Position numbers and translations under genes: made by a program. From the NCBI GenBank assembly GCA_026075535.2, contig AP026546.1, positions 8,122,001-8,186,000 of the forward strand: 64,000 bases of DNA, read 5' to 3'. Each line of letters starts with the position of its first letter. Positions within the stretch are counted from its first letter, which is position 1. Shown here in pieces: positions 1-11,949 of this stretch. This DNA comes from Tricholoma matsutake (Eukaryota > Basidiomycota > Agaricomycetes > Agaricales > Tricholomataceae). The notes under the pieces were generated by a model. That model saw only the letters and a program-made list of their open reading frames with translations, searched no databases and was not told where the DNA came from.

Positions 1-1290
1 TTGTGGGCTGGGCACATAAATCCACATTATTGTCAGAGTTCAAATGGTTGGAGTCTGAATAGTTAGTGTGAGAATGATCAGAGGTCATAGATTTGGAGAG
101 ACTGCCATATGGGTGGCCATAAAACTGATAGTGTGAAGTTCCTGGAAGTGGTGCAGGGACAAGCAGATGTTTAGAAGGAGCTGATTCTGTATACACATGT
201 CCAGATTGAGCAAGGGACCAGCCACGTTTTTTGGCAGCCCAAGTCCAATGTTGGATGGTTGGAATACCAACCACCTCAATAAATGTTTGAACAATCTGAG
301 TGACAGCCGCATGAGCCTCCAGATGCTCCCTCATAATGACAGGAGGAAGGTAAACTTCAGCCTTCATGCACTCCAGAATAGCAGGTGCTCCAGGAGTATG
401 TGAGCCTTCAATGTGAATTATCATGGTCAAACTTCCAAAAACATGATCCCATAGGGTTGCCTGAGTAGGTGTGAACACTGGAAGAAAATGATAAAAAAAT
501 GTGCCACACCCCATTAAATAAAAGTTTCATAAGTCAAGTCAATAACAGCTTATGCCACTTGCTGCCTTCGTCACCAGATGGTAATTCACTCCAGACAACA
601 TTGAACACATGGTGGAAGGTATCGGTAGAAAAATGATGATTCCTGTCTTTGGAGGTACCAGCTGCAAACCAAGCTATATCGGCAGCCTCAAATCAATGCT
701 GATAGTGAGTGAAGATCCCAGGCTCATTGGCTAGAGTACCAATATGGTGACGAATGTTGTAGATACCAAGCAGATTAAACTTGAGGTCAGACCAGGATGG
801 TACTTCACCATCACCAAAGGGTGGAATTGGGATAGTGATGGGAACACCCCACTTGAACTTGGTGGATTTCGAGATTTTGGATGACATGAAGAATGCCTGC
901 AGTAAACGCCATTGCACATAGAGAGGGTTATATACTGTAATGCTTGAGGTAAGGGTCGATCGAAAAAGGCAGGGACAGGTGGGGTAATTAGTTCCTTTAA
1001 TTGAGTCCAATATGGGTTAGATAAGATTAGTACCTACCTGAATGGAATATCTGCAGTGCCGCATACAATGTAAAGTTGCCTTGGGTGTTGACTTGGAGCC
1101 TTGAAGATTTGGAGTCTGACATCAAAGACTCTGTAATGAACCTAGAGAATGTTGTGTTGTTGCAATGATGAACTATCAGTACACCGGTGATAAGTTGAAA
1201 CTGACAAACGATATGCATATGTACATGTTGAGTCTGACCTAGTAAGAGTTTCAACCTAAATGTTGGCAATCCACTAGTATGAGGCGTGTA
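1..1290 (-). pseudogene. uncharacterised protein gene remnant
   Basis: Several collinear minus-strand coding blocks look like real protein rather than chance ORFs. Positions 1010-693 encode a block containing FKWGVPITIPIPPFGDGEVP. This continues past an in-frame TGA near 697-699 into a block with HHFSTDTFHHVFNVVW (about 690-560), and then, after a likely acceptor TTTTCTTCCAG near 480, into a block with YLPPVIMREHLEAH (about 450-1). A donor-like GTAGGT near 1037 fits a short intron. I do not recognise the family and see no catalytic motif. It may be an extra gene of the neighbouring KDZ element or an unrelated broken host gene; it runs off the left edge of the window. Confidence 0.4.
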
Positions 1291-1857
1291 CTAAAAGCAC
1301 ATAGAGTCAGATTAGAATACCATGCCAGGACTAGAATCGGAAGAGAGAGTAGGCTGAGTAGCTGCATAAGTTGTGATTGGAGTACTAGCTTGAGTCAAGT
1401 GCCAGTGCATGAATGCTCAACACTCCAGTCACAACAGCTCAGTTGAAGTTACTAATTGAAAAATTAAGTAATACTAATAATGCTTACATGCATAATAATA
1501 TAAAACCAAGTTCTTGAGCATCAACTGTGACATTACTGAAGTTTGAGCCAACTTATCATAACTTTTGTAAGTATATTGATATCATGTTTTGATGCTTCAA
1601 CTTGAAGTTGCAATACCATAACTACAACTTGGTAACATTTACATATGATAATAGATATACATTTAATGTCCCATCTTGAGCAGTTGAATACAAGGTGATC
1701 AAGCACAATGGTTGATAACTTTCAAGTTAGAAGTGAATGACTCGAACTCATCACTTTCACCACTTGAATGAGTGTCAGCTTCATCATCGTACTTGAAGAG
1801 CAATTATTGGCATTCACAAGAACAAATTGATGAAACATAAAGATCTACATAGAAATA

Positions 1858-2640
1858 TTATCTAAACTTGGTATTGATATGTTCCATGAGTTGAATGACT
1901 AAATCTGTATCAACGTCAAGTTCATGAGGTAAAGTGCCATCATCATTGTCCAGACTGTCCATTCTACCACTTTCCAACTCGTCCCTCCCTGATGCATCAA
2001 CTACCACAGCCCCAGGAACTTCAACTAGTCCAAGAACATCTGCCCATGGAGGAAGTGGGACACTGCAGTTCAAATTGGGATCACACCCTTCTCGAGACCC
2101 AGGCAACAATGTCCCTGTAAAGCCTTTCAACTCACTTGTTAGCCAGAGCCTCTGTGCAATGGTAGTGTGAATATGGGTGCGATACTCCCACTGGTGCAAG
2201 AGCTCATAAGTTAGAGATGGATCCCTGAAAAGATTTGATGTGACAGCATGGTAAAAGTCAACATGATCATTGGTCATGAAAGTCAGAAGGTGACAAATCT
2301 CCACATTGAGTTGTGTGATCTCCTCTCGTGCACAGACAATCATGGCTTCCCAATGTGCAGGCTGAGTCCAGAGAACTGATCAAATATCCATCTGTGTGTC
2401 ACAAAGAATGTCAAAGTCAGCAAGTGTGACAGCATTGATTACCTTCTCCCATGTCAGCCAGTCTCAGGGATGATCAAGCTGTGCAGCTGCCTCATTATAG
2501 TCGTTCAATGCATGTCAAATCACTTCGGCATTTCAACCCCCTCTCCTGACACAGATGTTGGGATTGCAAAGGAACAGCTATGCGCTGTCCTATTGTCTCT
2601 TCATAGTCTTCAAACAATGTTTAAATAGTATCAGATCAAG
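1858..2640 (-). pseudogene. KDZ transposase, C-terminal remnant
   Basis: The minus-strand translation carries the C-terminal signature of KDZ transposases: ALNDYNEAAAQL, then TWEKVINAVTLADFDILCDT, then AREEITQLNVEICHLLTFM, then RLWLTSELKGFTGTLLPG, ending at 1858 in an acidic tail. Family members show the same order (YNxAAxxL, W..v....fl.eFdlLrdt, REEi.rLNvEirrL.Tfi, L.gFtG...pG). Two or more in-frame stops upstream of 2343 and the absence of the catalytic core (which would lie to the right) make it a dead fragment. The catalytic part of a KDZ gene lies near the other end of the window (60190-63406) on the opposite strand. Confidence 0.8.
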
Positions 2641-2819
2641 TCCAAGATCATACAAAACAAATGAGAACTCACTGAGATATCACTGTATGTCCATCTATCT
2701 CAACTGGTCCTTTCTCAGGCTGTGACAAAAAAGCTAGCATTAAAAAAAACAGACACTGGACCTTAAAGTGACAGAAACACAGTGCTATAATAAGTGTAAC
2801 AACCATTCAAGAACTCACA

Positions 2820-3130
2820 AATGTAATATGTCTACCAGAGAGGATGTGGGTCACAGGTGGCATCACTGTAACCCACATACCCAAAAATACCTGTATCCAT
2901 GATGCATGCAGGTTACCCCAAATAATAAAAAAACAATTCATGAATAAAGAAAAACTTACCTGATGCCCAAGTGACAATAAACATCATTTGGGCCCCATTT
3001 TGTTCACTTCATGTCATTTGCCAGCATGGCAGTAGATTAGAACCTAAAAAACAGTTAGTTGTAAAAAAATAAGGAACATTTGTTAGTTATAGTAGAAGAG
3101 AAAAAAGACTTACCATTTCGATGGGGGAAG
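2820..3130 (-). repeat. degenerate copy of palindrome plus intron-like module
   Basis: This stretch has the building blocks of the internal module found in the TIR elements downstream. A palindrome (GCCCAAGTGACA...ATCATTTGGGCCCC, about 2968-3000) lies next to the minus-strand donor-like sequence CAG|GTAAGT. A second donor-like GTAAGT occurs near 3110 on the minus strand, with a CTAACTG-type branch motif upstream of an acceptor-like TTAG near 3045. No TIRs or target duplication were found, so the element it belonged to is not defined. Confidence 0.45.
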
Positions 3131-3195
3131 TCATTATGGTGACTCTGGGCAGAATGGAGTGATGACCAACATCATTAGCTATTGCCAGCCCTGGA

Positions 3196-3604
3196 TTAAT
3201 GCATGTTGTGTGAAGTTGGTGCCCCATGGGGCATCAGGAAAAAGCGTTTGGGCCATAGCTCCCTGCCAGGATTTGATAGCTGCATGTAGGTTATTTTCTG
3301 CTCTGTATCAGTGCCTGAATATTTGGTAGCTATACCAGGCATATGGCCATGTGATAGTGATGAGGGCGGATCACATAGGGCATCATTGCATGCACCAATG
3401 AGTACATTGCATCCATAGGTTCTGTAGAATACTGCTTGCTGTCCATAGCTCATATAGGACTAATGAGAGTAATGTGCTATAGTTATAAGGCAGTTCAAAC
3501 TCCGCTTCCATGTTAACACTGTTATCCAAAATCACGCTTTCAAAGTTCAACATTGTACAAACAGTCAACAACATCTCTTTCCTTCCATCTCCCATCTCAT
3601 TCAC
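3196..3604 (-). other. possible coding remnant, unknown family
   Basis: Two overlapping minus-strand open frames (3604-3383 and 3453-3196) have protein-like composition, including FELPYNYSTLLSLVLYELW and MPGIATKYSGTDTEQKITYM. They may be exons or frameshifted parts of one gene. I recognise no domain and cannot exclude chance ORFs. Base composition resembles the adjacent unknown remnant and KDZ fragment rather than the simple repeats to the right. Confidence 0.2.
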
Positions 3605-3840
3605 TCCTCAACCTCAACCTCAAGCCAATGTGGGATTGCAATGTAAGATTCAATTCGATTCAACGTGCATTTGTGACTCAGCTTTTTATTGTATGGGTCT
3701 CTAATCAGGTTGATTGGGCTGAATTTGTCTGGTAAGCACATGCAAAACAATATAGTTTATCTTGTGAGCGACTAATGCACATGCTGTCATCCCCTCAGCC
3801 TACTAGCCAATTGCCTTAGGTCAGGTTTTTTGTTGACCCC

Positions 3841-4960
3841 TCAACCTACTAATAGATCATTTAGTACAGATTCACATTGGTAGTTGCAAGGAAGGCTTGA
3901 AGCACCTCGACGATGCTGATGAGAACCAACACCCCCCAACACTGCCATGAGCAACTGCTTGTGGGGTGAATACAGGGTGTGAGAATGGCAGGGATGACAG
4001 GGCAGACGGAGGGCAGACGAGGACCACCCACCACCACTTTTAGCACCTTCCTTCCCAAACAGGATTTTGGTGGGACCTTCTTTCACTGCCAGGGACATCA
4101 TAAACAATGGGGCCTTAGAGGTTTCACATGATGCAGACTGTGTACCTGAGGTCAGCACTGAGATTGTCCTCCCTTCATCGGTGCCCAGTGGTCATCCCCA
4201 TCGTTCGGTTCCATTTTGCCATCTGGTGTCATCCCTGTCGTCTGGCGCTCCCGGTGTGCCCCATCTCACTGGGCAGCTGTTCTACACTGCTGTTCACTCC
4301 AGCTGCAGGGTGTACTGCTCATATGACCTCTTTCAATCACAGATTACACTGATTACTGTGAGTATTGCAACTATATATATCATAGATGATTTTCAATGTA
4401 CTTATGCACAGTGTGTACCCTACCATAAGTGCCACAGGCTTGCAGTGGCTACCTCTCTGAGAAAAACCTCCTGTGTGATGTATGCATCACACACATCAGG
4501 AAAACTATATGCTCTTTTTTGAGGACTCTTGAAAGAGAAAAAAGAGAAAAAAGAGCCAAAAGACCAAAAGAGTGCCATTTTCTTTGAGAGAGAAATTTTA
4601 CTTTGGAAAGACACAAAATATCAATAGAAAGGCTCCTTCAAAGTCCCCTTATAAATGATAGAATGACCTAAATACATTGAATTTTGATTCTAGCACAAGG
4701 GGGTATCATGTGTTCAATATACCATATAGGGGTGGTTAGTTAGTCCAGGCCTCAAGCCATTAAAAAAAATATCGAAGGTCACATGATTTGTTCCCAGCAT
4801 GCAAAGATCTACTTGAGGAAGAAAAAATCTTCTGGTATGCAGATCCTGAGGGTCTGTAGACTGTTGGCGACTTTCAACAGTGATGCAGTAGTTAAAATAA
4901 ATGTATTTGACTGTTAACACACAAGTAATATGAATCTAATATGATGATTAGTGAAGGTGC
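3841..4960. repeat. low-complexity TIR-element-like debris left of Copia-A
   Basis: Positions 3900-4350 carry C/T-rich simple sequence (CATCCCTGTCGTCTGG...) and the motif ATGAGCAACTGCTTGTGGGG, the same hairpin motif seen inside the TIR elements elsewhere in this window. Open frames here (for example 4067-4522, 151 codons) look like products of low complexity. The right boundary is exact: GGTGC at 4956-4960 is the left copy of the Copia-A target duplication, so this DNA and that beginning at 10355 were contiguous before insertion. Confidence 0.45.
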
Positions 4961-5322
4961 TGTTGAGAATGACACCATGAGTGCATGCAAACACCATATT
5001 GCCAAATATGGATCTCAGCATGTTAATTGATGCACATCCTATATTTAGCACATCCCTTTGATGTGCATGTTTGTATCCATGTCATGGATGCCTTTATACC
5101 ATTCTCCTTTATCTAACATGACTAGTATATATACAGTAGACAGATACCAGATCACCTCAGTCACTTATACAGAGACTGAGGTGAGTAATGACTTATTATT
5201 CAGTAGCAAATGATTACTTACTGTACTTATAGTTCACTCTTGTTGTACTAGGTACAGTACTAATATAGTCACTTATACAGAGACTGAGTTCACTCTTGTT
5301 GTACTAGGATTGATTTTCTACA
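4961..5322 (+). repeat. Copia-A 5' LTR
   Basis: Begins TGTTGAGAAT and ends TTTTCTACA, 362 bp. It is about 56 bp longer than the 3' LTR because of an internal duplication: TTCACTCTTGTTGTACTAGG and CACTTATACAGAGACTGAG each occur twice near 5150-5310. A TATATATAC box lies near 5130. Against the 3' LTR, most differences in the first 135 bases are CA/TG, CA/CG or TG/CG alternatives. Confidence 0.95.
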
Positions 5323-5334
5323 GGTTATGGGCCA
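5323..5334 (+). other. Copia-A primer-binding site (half initiator-tRNA type)
   Basis: GGTTATGGGCC follows the LTR terminus CA directly. It is complementary to the anticodon stem-loop of eukaryotic initiator tRNA-Met (...GGGCCCATAACC...), the known primer arrangement of Drosophila copia, where a tRNA half is used. The same string follows the 5' LTRs of Copia-B and Copia-C in this window. Confidence 0.8.
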
Positions 5335-5539
5335 CTCCCATCGCATTTAGATGATGGTAGAACATCTCCCAGCCACTCGGCGTTTATCTACACCATTTTT
5401 GATTGGACCCCTAGATCACTTAGGTCTCAGATCACAACTTAATGGGATCAGACACCTGACCTGTCTCCCTCCCCTTTGTCTTCTTTGACATTGCCCTACT
5501 CAACACTCGCCTGCCATTACCACTTCTGCTTTCTCCACT

Positions 5540-8500
5540 ATGGTTGCTGAAACAAACCCACCTTCTATTTCTCTCATCAAGTTGTCAGTTCAGTACTCAG
5601 GGGAGAAGTTGGACAAACTTAAGTCTAATTACAAAGAATGGTGCAAGGAGATCACAATTGCCCTCTCGCTGAATGGACTCTATGAATATGTGACCATTGA
5701 TACTACCTCACCTACATCTACAGAAACCCATGCTCTTGCAAACTGGGCAGCTAACTCGCGTCTCGTGTATGCCTTTCTTGCTTCCAGTGTTTCTCCATCT
5801 GAGTGCCCATTCCTTGATATCAAGAAGGGCCTTGATGTAAATTGGAAAACTCTCCAAGATTGTCATCAGAAGGAAGGGCCAGTCTGCCAGGTCCAATTGC
5901 TCCAACAGGTGCTTTCCATCCAGTGCTCAAAGGATGTGCCACTCCCCAAAACAGCTGAGAGGATTTGCACTCTCATTGAGCACACTTTTGCCATGGGGGA
6001 CATAAAAGTGGACCTACTCTGTTGTATTGCCCTCCTTAATTCCCTTAGTGACAACTTCCCACACACATGATCCATTATATCCCATGACATTGCTGCCTCG
6101 ACTGCCAGTTCCCCAAAGGACATTTGGCTGTTCCTGGAGAATGAACAGTCACTCCTTGAGAACAACCAGCATCATGATTCTCACTCCACCATTGCACTTA
6201 CTGCTTGGACCAAACCAAACAAAGTGCCTAATGTGCCCACTTGTGGGAATCCTGTCTGTAAAAAGACTGGGCATACTATGGAGTACTGCATCAAGCCTGG
6301 AGGCAGCATGGCTGGGAAGACCATCAATGAATCCAAAGCTGCACAGAAGCTGGCACTCAAGAAGAAAGCACTGGGTACTGCTAGCTCCAGGATCCCAATT
6401 ATGGTAAAGGATGTCAATGGATGTGCCTTCATGGTCATGGTTGATTCTGAACCCCCTGCACCCATTGCCTCCTGCCCGAAATTTGCTGGCCTTGCATGTG
6501 ACCCCCTTCCCACTGCTTCCATAGAAGAAATTGAATATGAGGGATGGATTGTTGTTGAGGAGGAGGCATCTACCACTCTCGACTGGAACCAACATACATC
6601 CATGCATACTGATGGCGTGTTCACCATTGAACCACTTACTCAGACCCATTGATCTCACCTTTCACTGGATGAGCATCCCTTTATTGTTGACTCTGGTGCA
6701 ACTGTACATATCTCACCTGACAGATTGGATTTCCTTACCCTTTGTCTGACTCAACCACATACCGTTAGAGGGGTGGGAGGTTCCTCAATAGCTGCCATTA
6801 GTGTTGGGGATATCAAACTCCAGATAGCCCAAGGCGCATCAATTCTCTTATGTAACATGCTCTATATCCCAAACTTGACTGTCCAACTTATCTCTGTAGG
6901 AGTATTGGCTGACAACTCAAATGTTGCCACACACTTCAATAACATGGAGTGTTGGATTATGCACAAGTCCACTGGTGCACTGGTTGCACAAGGATCCAGA
7001 CTCTCCAAGAAACTCTACTCTTTTACTCAACCTCCACTCTGCTGCTATTGACCATGCCTTTTCTGTACACAAATCCCCAAACTTGGAAACATGGCACTGC
7101 TGTCTTGACTGTGCCAACTACCAATCCATCTGGGATATGGCCAAGAAAGGGATGCTCACAGGTGCGCCTCTTGTTTCCTCACCAAAACCACCTAAGTGTG
7201 AATCATGTGTGCTTGGAAAACAGACAAAGATGCCTGTCCCAAAAAGATGTGAGGAGGGGCCTGGTCACAAGGTGACAAGGAAGTTGCAGAAAGTATTGGT
7301 TGATTTGTCAGGACTGCATGCAGTGAAGTCTCATACCAGGAATTCATATGTAATGGATATAGTTGATGACTACACCTCTTTTCCTTGGTCAATACCCCTT
7401 CACAACAAAGATGATTCTTTTCCCAAACTTAAAGCCTGGGAACTCACTCAAGAAACTGAAATGGGTCTTAAAGTTGAAATCTACATCACCAATAATGGGG
7501 AGCTTAAGTCACATGAAATGGAGGCCTGGTTGAAGACTCAGGGAACAGAGCAATGATTTACTGCTCCCCATACCTCTTGCACATTGGGCACATCGAACAT
7601 ATGCACAGGACACTCATGGCTAAGGCCCATACAATGCAGATTTACTCTGGATTACCAGCATATTTATGGGACAAATTCTATTTAACAGCCTCCCATTTAC
7701 ATGCAAAAACCACTACTTGTTCCCTCAAAGGAACCATGCCTTGAGAACTATGGTACAAAAGAAAACCTGACTACTCTTACCTGAGAGAAATTGGTTGCCA
7801 AGCATTTGTCCTTATCCCCAGGAAGGACAACCCTAAAATCTTTGAATGCTCCATTGAATGTGTATTGGTAGGGTATGATTCAAAATCAAAATCATATCAA
7901 TGCTATGACCGTGTGACATGAAAAATCCACAGTTCCTACCATGTTAGATTCCTTGAAAGTCACAATGGTCACTCACCAGCACTGCCTACGCTCACCATGA
8001 AAAATGGGGGGTCAAGACTGAAGGCTCTACATCAAATTTCAGCCCCCTATCCCTGGATAATGAGGACAATGAAGATTCAGTTGCGACTTTCCGGACAGGG
8101 GCACTCACAATACAGATGTACAACAAGTCCCATCACTTACACCCCTCCCACATTGCTCTTCATGCACACCCATTCCCACTGAGAAAAATCCCAGTGATGG
8201 TCCAACTGTTACCAGAACTGCTGCTGCTGTCAAAGCATCCCAGGAAAGTGCCACACAAGTTAAGGAAGCATGACGAGAACAATGAGCAGCAACATTGGCT
8301 GCCCAGACTGATTGCCCACCAGATTCCACAATTGATCATGATTGTGATGTCATTGAGGAACTCCAGCAATCATCCAATAACCTTGATCTCAGAGATCAAG
8401 CACATCAATTCCAGGCCCTGATCTTGGAGATGGGGGATTTTGATCCCGAATCACTTCAATTTGAAGATGATCCTCAAACATGGGAGGAGGCTAAGAACTC

Positions 8501-10002
8501 AGTTGATGCAGATTGATGGACAGAGGGATACATAGATGAGCTTCAATCCTTGAAAGATATGGGTGGTTACAAACTGATCCCCCATGGCGACATTCCCCAG
8601 GGAAAGTGGATCTGCAAAGGGAAACTGGTTTTCCATATTAAGTGTGATGAGACTGGGAAGGCTGTCAGGTGGAAGGTCTGTCTGGTTTTCAAGGGTTTTG
8701 AACAAATCTATGGCAAAGACTATACTAAGACTACCTCACCAACCGTGCACATGGAATTGTGGAGGATACATACTCCTTCATTTAGTGGTGTCCCTTGGTT
8801 GGGATGCACAACAGATTGATGTCAAAATGGCATTCCTCTATGGGTTACTGCTGGATGACAAAGTGCAATACATGGAACAACCTGCTGGATTTCAGGAACC
8901 CGGTAAAGAGGACTGGATTTGGCAACTACAACATGGTTTGTATGGCATGAAACAAAGTGGGTGGATATGGAATCAAACCCTCAATGCCCAAATGATTAAT
9001 TGGGGGTTCACTTGCTTATCTTGCAAATCCTGTGTGTACTACCACAAGTCCAACTCCAGGACTATTATCGCAGCTGTCCATGTTGATGACTATCTGTCCA
9101 TTGCAGACTCCATGAGCAAAAATGAATGCTTCAAGGATCAGATGAGGAAGGTATGGACAATTTCCAAGTTGGGCACGGCACATTTTATTGTCGGAGTTGC
9201 TGTCACCTGGGACAGTGCTAACAGAACTGTTGTGCTATCACAGACAGCACTGATTGATAAGTCATCAAACAGTTTGGTCAAAAAGATGCCCATCCAGTAT
9301 CTGCGCCTTTAGAGCCTGGTACCAAATTATGCCATGCAGATCAACAATCTATGTGTCTGGAGGACCAGGCTCAACTCAACAAGCTCCTCTACTTAGCCAT
9401 CAGTACGTGCCCCAACATTTCTTATGCTGTCTAGCAACTCTCGCAATACCTCAATTGTTTTTCCTTTGTACATTGGCAGGCAGCCACTAGGCTAGTGCAT
9501 TACATCAAAGGTACCAGGGACCTTCAACTTCATCATGGTGGCAATCAGCCTATATCCCTCCATGCATTTAGTGATTCTGATTGGGCTAACTGCCTTGATA
9601 TGTGTCGCAGTGTAGGTGTATATATATGCTCCCTTGGTTCAGGTGCCATCTCATGGATGGCACATAAACAAAAGGTCATTGCAACTTCATTCTGTGAAGC
9701 TGAGTATGTTGCTGTGTTTGAGACAGCCAAGGAATGTATCTGGTTGCAAACATTGCTTTATTCCACCCCCAACATTAATCTACTGCGATAACTCTGCTAC
9801 CAAGACCTTATCTGAAGACCCTCTCCTTCATTCCCATGTTAAACATGTTGACATCAAATACCATTTCCTTCACGAGTGCATCCAATCAAATGAATTACAG
9901 CTTACCTATGTCAACACCCATGAGAATGTCATGGACATGTTCATGAAGGCGCTAGATGTCAAACAATTCACTTACCTACATGGCTTCCTCAGCCTCCACT
10001 AA
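5540..10002 (+). pseudogene. Copia-A gag-pol
   Basis: A single frame starting at the ATG at 5540 runs to about 7030 with in-frame TGA at 6068 and 6650. It contains UBN2-type gag, a zinc knuckle (CGNPVCKKTGHTMEYC, near 6240) and the protease core FIVDSGATVHIS near 6682. The frame then shifts to one with the GAG-pre-integrase block (NLETWHCCLDCANY, CESCVLGKQTKMPVPK) and integrase start; the central integrase motif reads ITNNGE where TDNGGE is expected. It shifts again near 7580, with TGA at 7742 and 7918. Reverse transcriptase is split over two frames (8550-9312), keeps IDVKMAFLYG, LYGMKQS and the catalytic HVDDY, and is followed by RNase H (SDSDWANC, ...SFCEAEYVAV) to 10002. In family terms it is a complete copia polyprotein inactivated by at least five stops and about four frameshifts. 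Confidence 0.92.
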
Positions 10003-10043
10003 CTTGATTCCATGCAAGGAGGAGTATTCACAGTGAGGAGGAG

Positions 10044-10349
10044 TGTTGAGAATGACACTGTGAGTGCATGCAAACACCGTATTGCCAAATACAGATCTCA
10101 GCACGTTAATTGATGTGTGTCCTATATTTAGTGCATCCCTTTGATGCACATGTTTGTATCCATGTCACGGATACCTTTATACCATTCTCCTTTATCTAAC
10201 ATGACTCATATATATACAGTAGACAGGTACCAGATCACCTCAGTCACTTATACAGAGACTGAGGTGAGTAATGACTTATTATTCAGTAGTGAACAACTAC
10301 TTACTGTACTTATAGTTCACTCTTGTTGTACTAGGATTGATTTTCTACA
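10044..10349 (+). repeat. Copia-A 3' LTR
   Basis: A 306-bp copy of the 5' LTR with TGTTGAG...TTTTCTACA ends, followed directly by the target duplication GGTGC (10350-10354). It lacks the internal duplication of the 5' copy. The polypurine tract GTGAGGAGGAG abuts its start. Confidence 0.95.
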
Positions 10350-10354
10350 GGTGC

Positions 10355-11180
10355 TACCAGTGTTGGGTCAATGGGTGAGAGTGCATGGCGGACTACTACT
10401 GGTGGGCATCAGTGGGTGATGGTGATGGGCAGTGGGTGGTGGTAGTGGGCAATGTGTCGGGCATCCTTGGCATTGTGTGTTCATCGGTGTCCATTTCCTA
10501 TTCACATTGTGGTTGGGATTATGGTGTGCTGGTGCTGTGCTGCTGCCTAGATGGTGGGCAAGGGCAGTGGGCAAGGAGTTGTGAGCAGCAGGTGGGTGGT
10601 GTGATGGGTGTCATTGTCGTTGTCCACTTTGCCTATCATTTGCATTGTGGTGGCTTGCTCATTGAGTGGTGGTGGTGGTGGTAGTGGTGGCTAGTGCCAT
10701 TCCATTGCTGTTTGGGGTGTAGTAGCATAAAATAAAGTGTTAGTCATATACAAGAGAAGAAAAAGAGATAGAAAACATGTTTGGGACCCTGGAATGCATC
10801 ACTTACTGCTGCAGCATCGATGTTGTCATCAGGGTTGTGTGCTCCTGCTGTGTGATGGTGTGTCCATGTGTCTGCTGGGTTGCTGTCATCGTGGTTGCAT
10901 TCCTTACTGTTGTTGGTGCTGCTGTTCTGCTGGTTCTGGTTCATATTCTTGTGGTCATCATTGTTGTGGGTCATGTTGCTGTTGTCATTGCTGTTGTCAT
11001 TATCATGTGGAGAGAAGGAATGGGTATCATGTCAAGCAATCAACGGGGTTGCCGAACAACAATGACATCATGATTATCTCCTAATATGGACATTAGTTCC
11101 CACAATGGGTTAGTTAGTTCCCCCATGGGCTGCTTAAAAAGAAATTGACCCGGTATGCTTAATTTTTTTTCTGAGACCCC
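10355..11180. repeat. G/T-rich simple-sequence tract
   Basis: Long runs of GGTGGTGGTAGTGG and TTGTTGTCATTGCTG type sequence, with no sustained protein-like frame. On the minus strand it encodes only N/D/H/Q-rich low-complexity peptide. The texture matches the interiors of the TIR elements (GTCATTG, GGTGGTGG repeats), so this is probably the other half of the non-autonomous element that Copia-A invaded. A weak inverted match between 4691-4710 and 11170-11190 lacks a target duplication, so element ends are not assigned. Confidence 0.5.
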
Positions 11181-11380
11181 CTTGTTCTAGCAATGAAACA
11201 ATATACTACTTGGTAACTACACAGTGCTATCAACTAAATCATCTGCTATACCAGTACATCTGTCTTCCTGAGTGCTGTCCCACCATCCCCGCTGACCTGG
11301 TTGTCCCAGGTGTTGTCCCCATCATCCCCATTGTCCCCACTGTCTGCACTGCCCCCATTGTTGGATGTTGTCCTGTCATC

Positions 11381-11574
11381 CTCAGTAAAAAAGCATTTTC
11401 TGGGAAGTCACGTGATTGTCAGGCTGTAATCATGTCAAAAAAACAAAAAAAAACACTTGACTATTACATGACTTTTTGTTTTGACTATTACCTGACTATT
11501 TGTCATTTTTTTTGACATTTACATGACTATAGCCTGACAGTCACATGACTATGTGAAAATCCTTTTTTACTGAG
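11381..11574. mobile_element. palindromic MITE
   Basis: A 194-bp inverted repeat: ends CTCAGTAAAAAAGCATTTTC and GAAAATCCTTTTTTACTGAG, with a second inner inverted block (GTCACGTGATTGTCAGGCT against AGCCTGACAGTCACATGAC). The whole could fold into one stem with an A/T-rich loop of TTGACTATTACATGAC repeats. CATC flanks both sides (11377-11380, 11575-11578) and may be a 4-bp target duplication, though the surrounding DNA is CATC-rich, which weakens that inference. Confidence 0.7.
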
Positions 11575-11769
11575 CATCATCCCTGTCACTCTGGGTACAT
11601 TGTCCCTGTTGCTCTGAACTTTACACTCCCCAACAGAGTCCTGGAGGAATCCAGTGGGACTCAGTACCCCAAAGTCATACCATAATGGAAAGTCAATTTG
11701 AGATATCTTACAAGTTTCAAGTGCTTTGGACTTCATGAATTTCACAAAGTACCTACAAAATAAACTTGT

Positions 11770-11856
11770 TCAGAGCAGGGATTGAACTCTAGAACTCATG
11801 ATCAAGAATCACATGAGAAACCAAACAAGTGCTTAACCAGTTGAGCCACAGGAGAA
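11770..11856 (-). other. tRNA-like sequence in TIR-2 copy b (left)
   Basis: On the minus strand TGGCTCAACTGGTTAAG matches an RNA polymerase III A box, and about 50 nt further GAGTTCAATCCCTG matches a B box. Total span and spacing fit a tRNA, but acceptor-stem pairing is poor, so this is a decayed tRNA or tRNA-derived promoter. The same sequence sits at the equivalent place in copy a (50129-50217). Confidence 0.5.
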
Positions 11857-11949
11857 TTATTAGCTGCCAATATAAAAGTGTATTTATACCCTCAAACTCA
11901 AACTTAGATATTTCTCTCTTGAAGCTCACAATTAAGATCAAATAAAATG

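Larger units (their letters stand above)
4961..10349 (+). mobile_element. Copia-A, Ty1/copia LTR retrotransposon (degenerate)
   Basis: The element has two LTRs with TG...CA ends (4961-5322 and 10044-10349) and a perfect 5-bp target duplication, GGTGC, at 4956-4960 and 10350-10354. A copia-type half-tRNA primer site follows the 5' LTR, and a purine tract (GTGAGGAGGAG, 10033-10043) precedes the 3' LTR. The interior encodes gag, zinc knuckle, protease, integrase, reverse transcriptase and RNase H in copia order, broken by several stops and frameshifts. It cannot be autonomous. The LTRs differ mainly at CpG-derived sites, so the copy is fairly old. Confidence 0.95.

Noticed and set aside
4067..4522. 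151-codon plus-strand ORF
   Set aside because: Lies in C/T-rich low-complexity DNA resembling TIR-element interiors, with no recognisable motif or neighbouring signal.
10385..11084. Several plus- and minus-strand ORFs with VVVV/CCC or N/D/H-rich peptides
   Set aside because: They come from GGTGGT and TTGTCAT simple repeats, and no frame is conserved.
4691..11189. Inverted repeat TAGCACAAGGGGGTATCA / TGAGACCCCCTTGTTCTA that might bound the element invaded by Copia-A
   Set aside because: Only about 18 bp, with mismatches, and the flanks TTTGATTC and GCAATGAA do not form a target duplication.
11770..11856. Functional tRNA gene
   Set aside because: A- and B-box matches are present but acceptor and anticodon stems do not pair well, and the same sequence is repeated within a transposon copy; kept only as tRNA-like.
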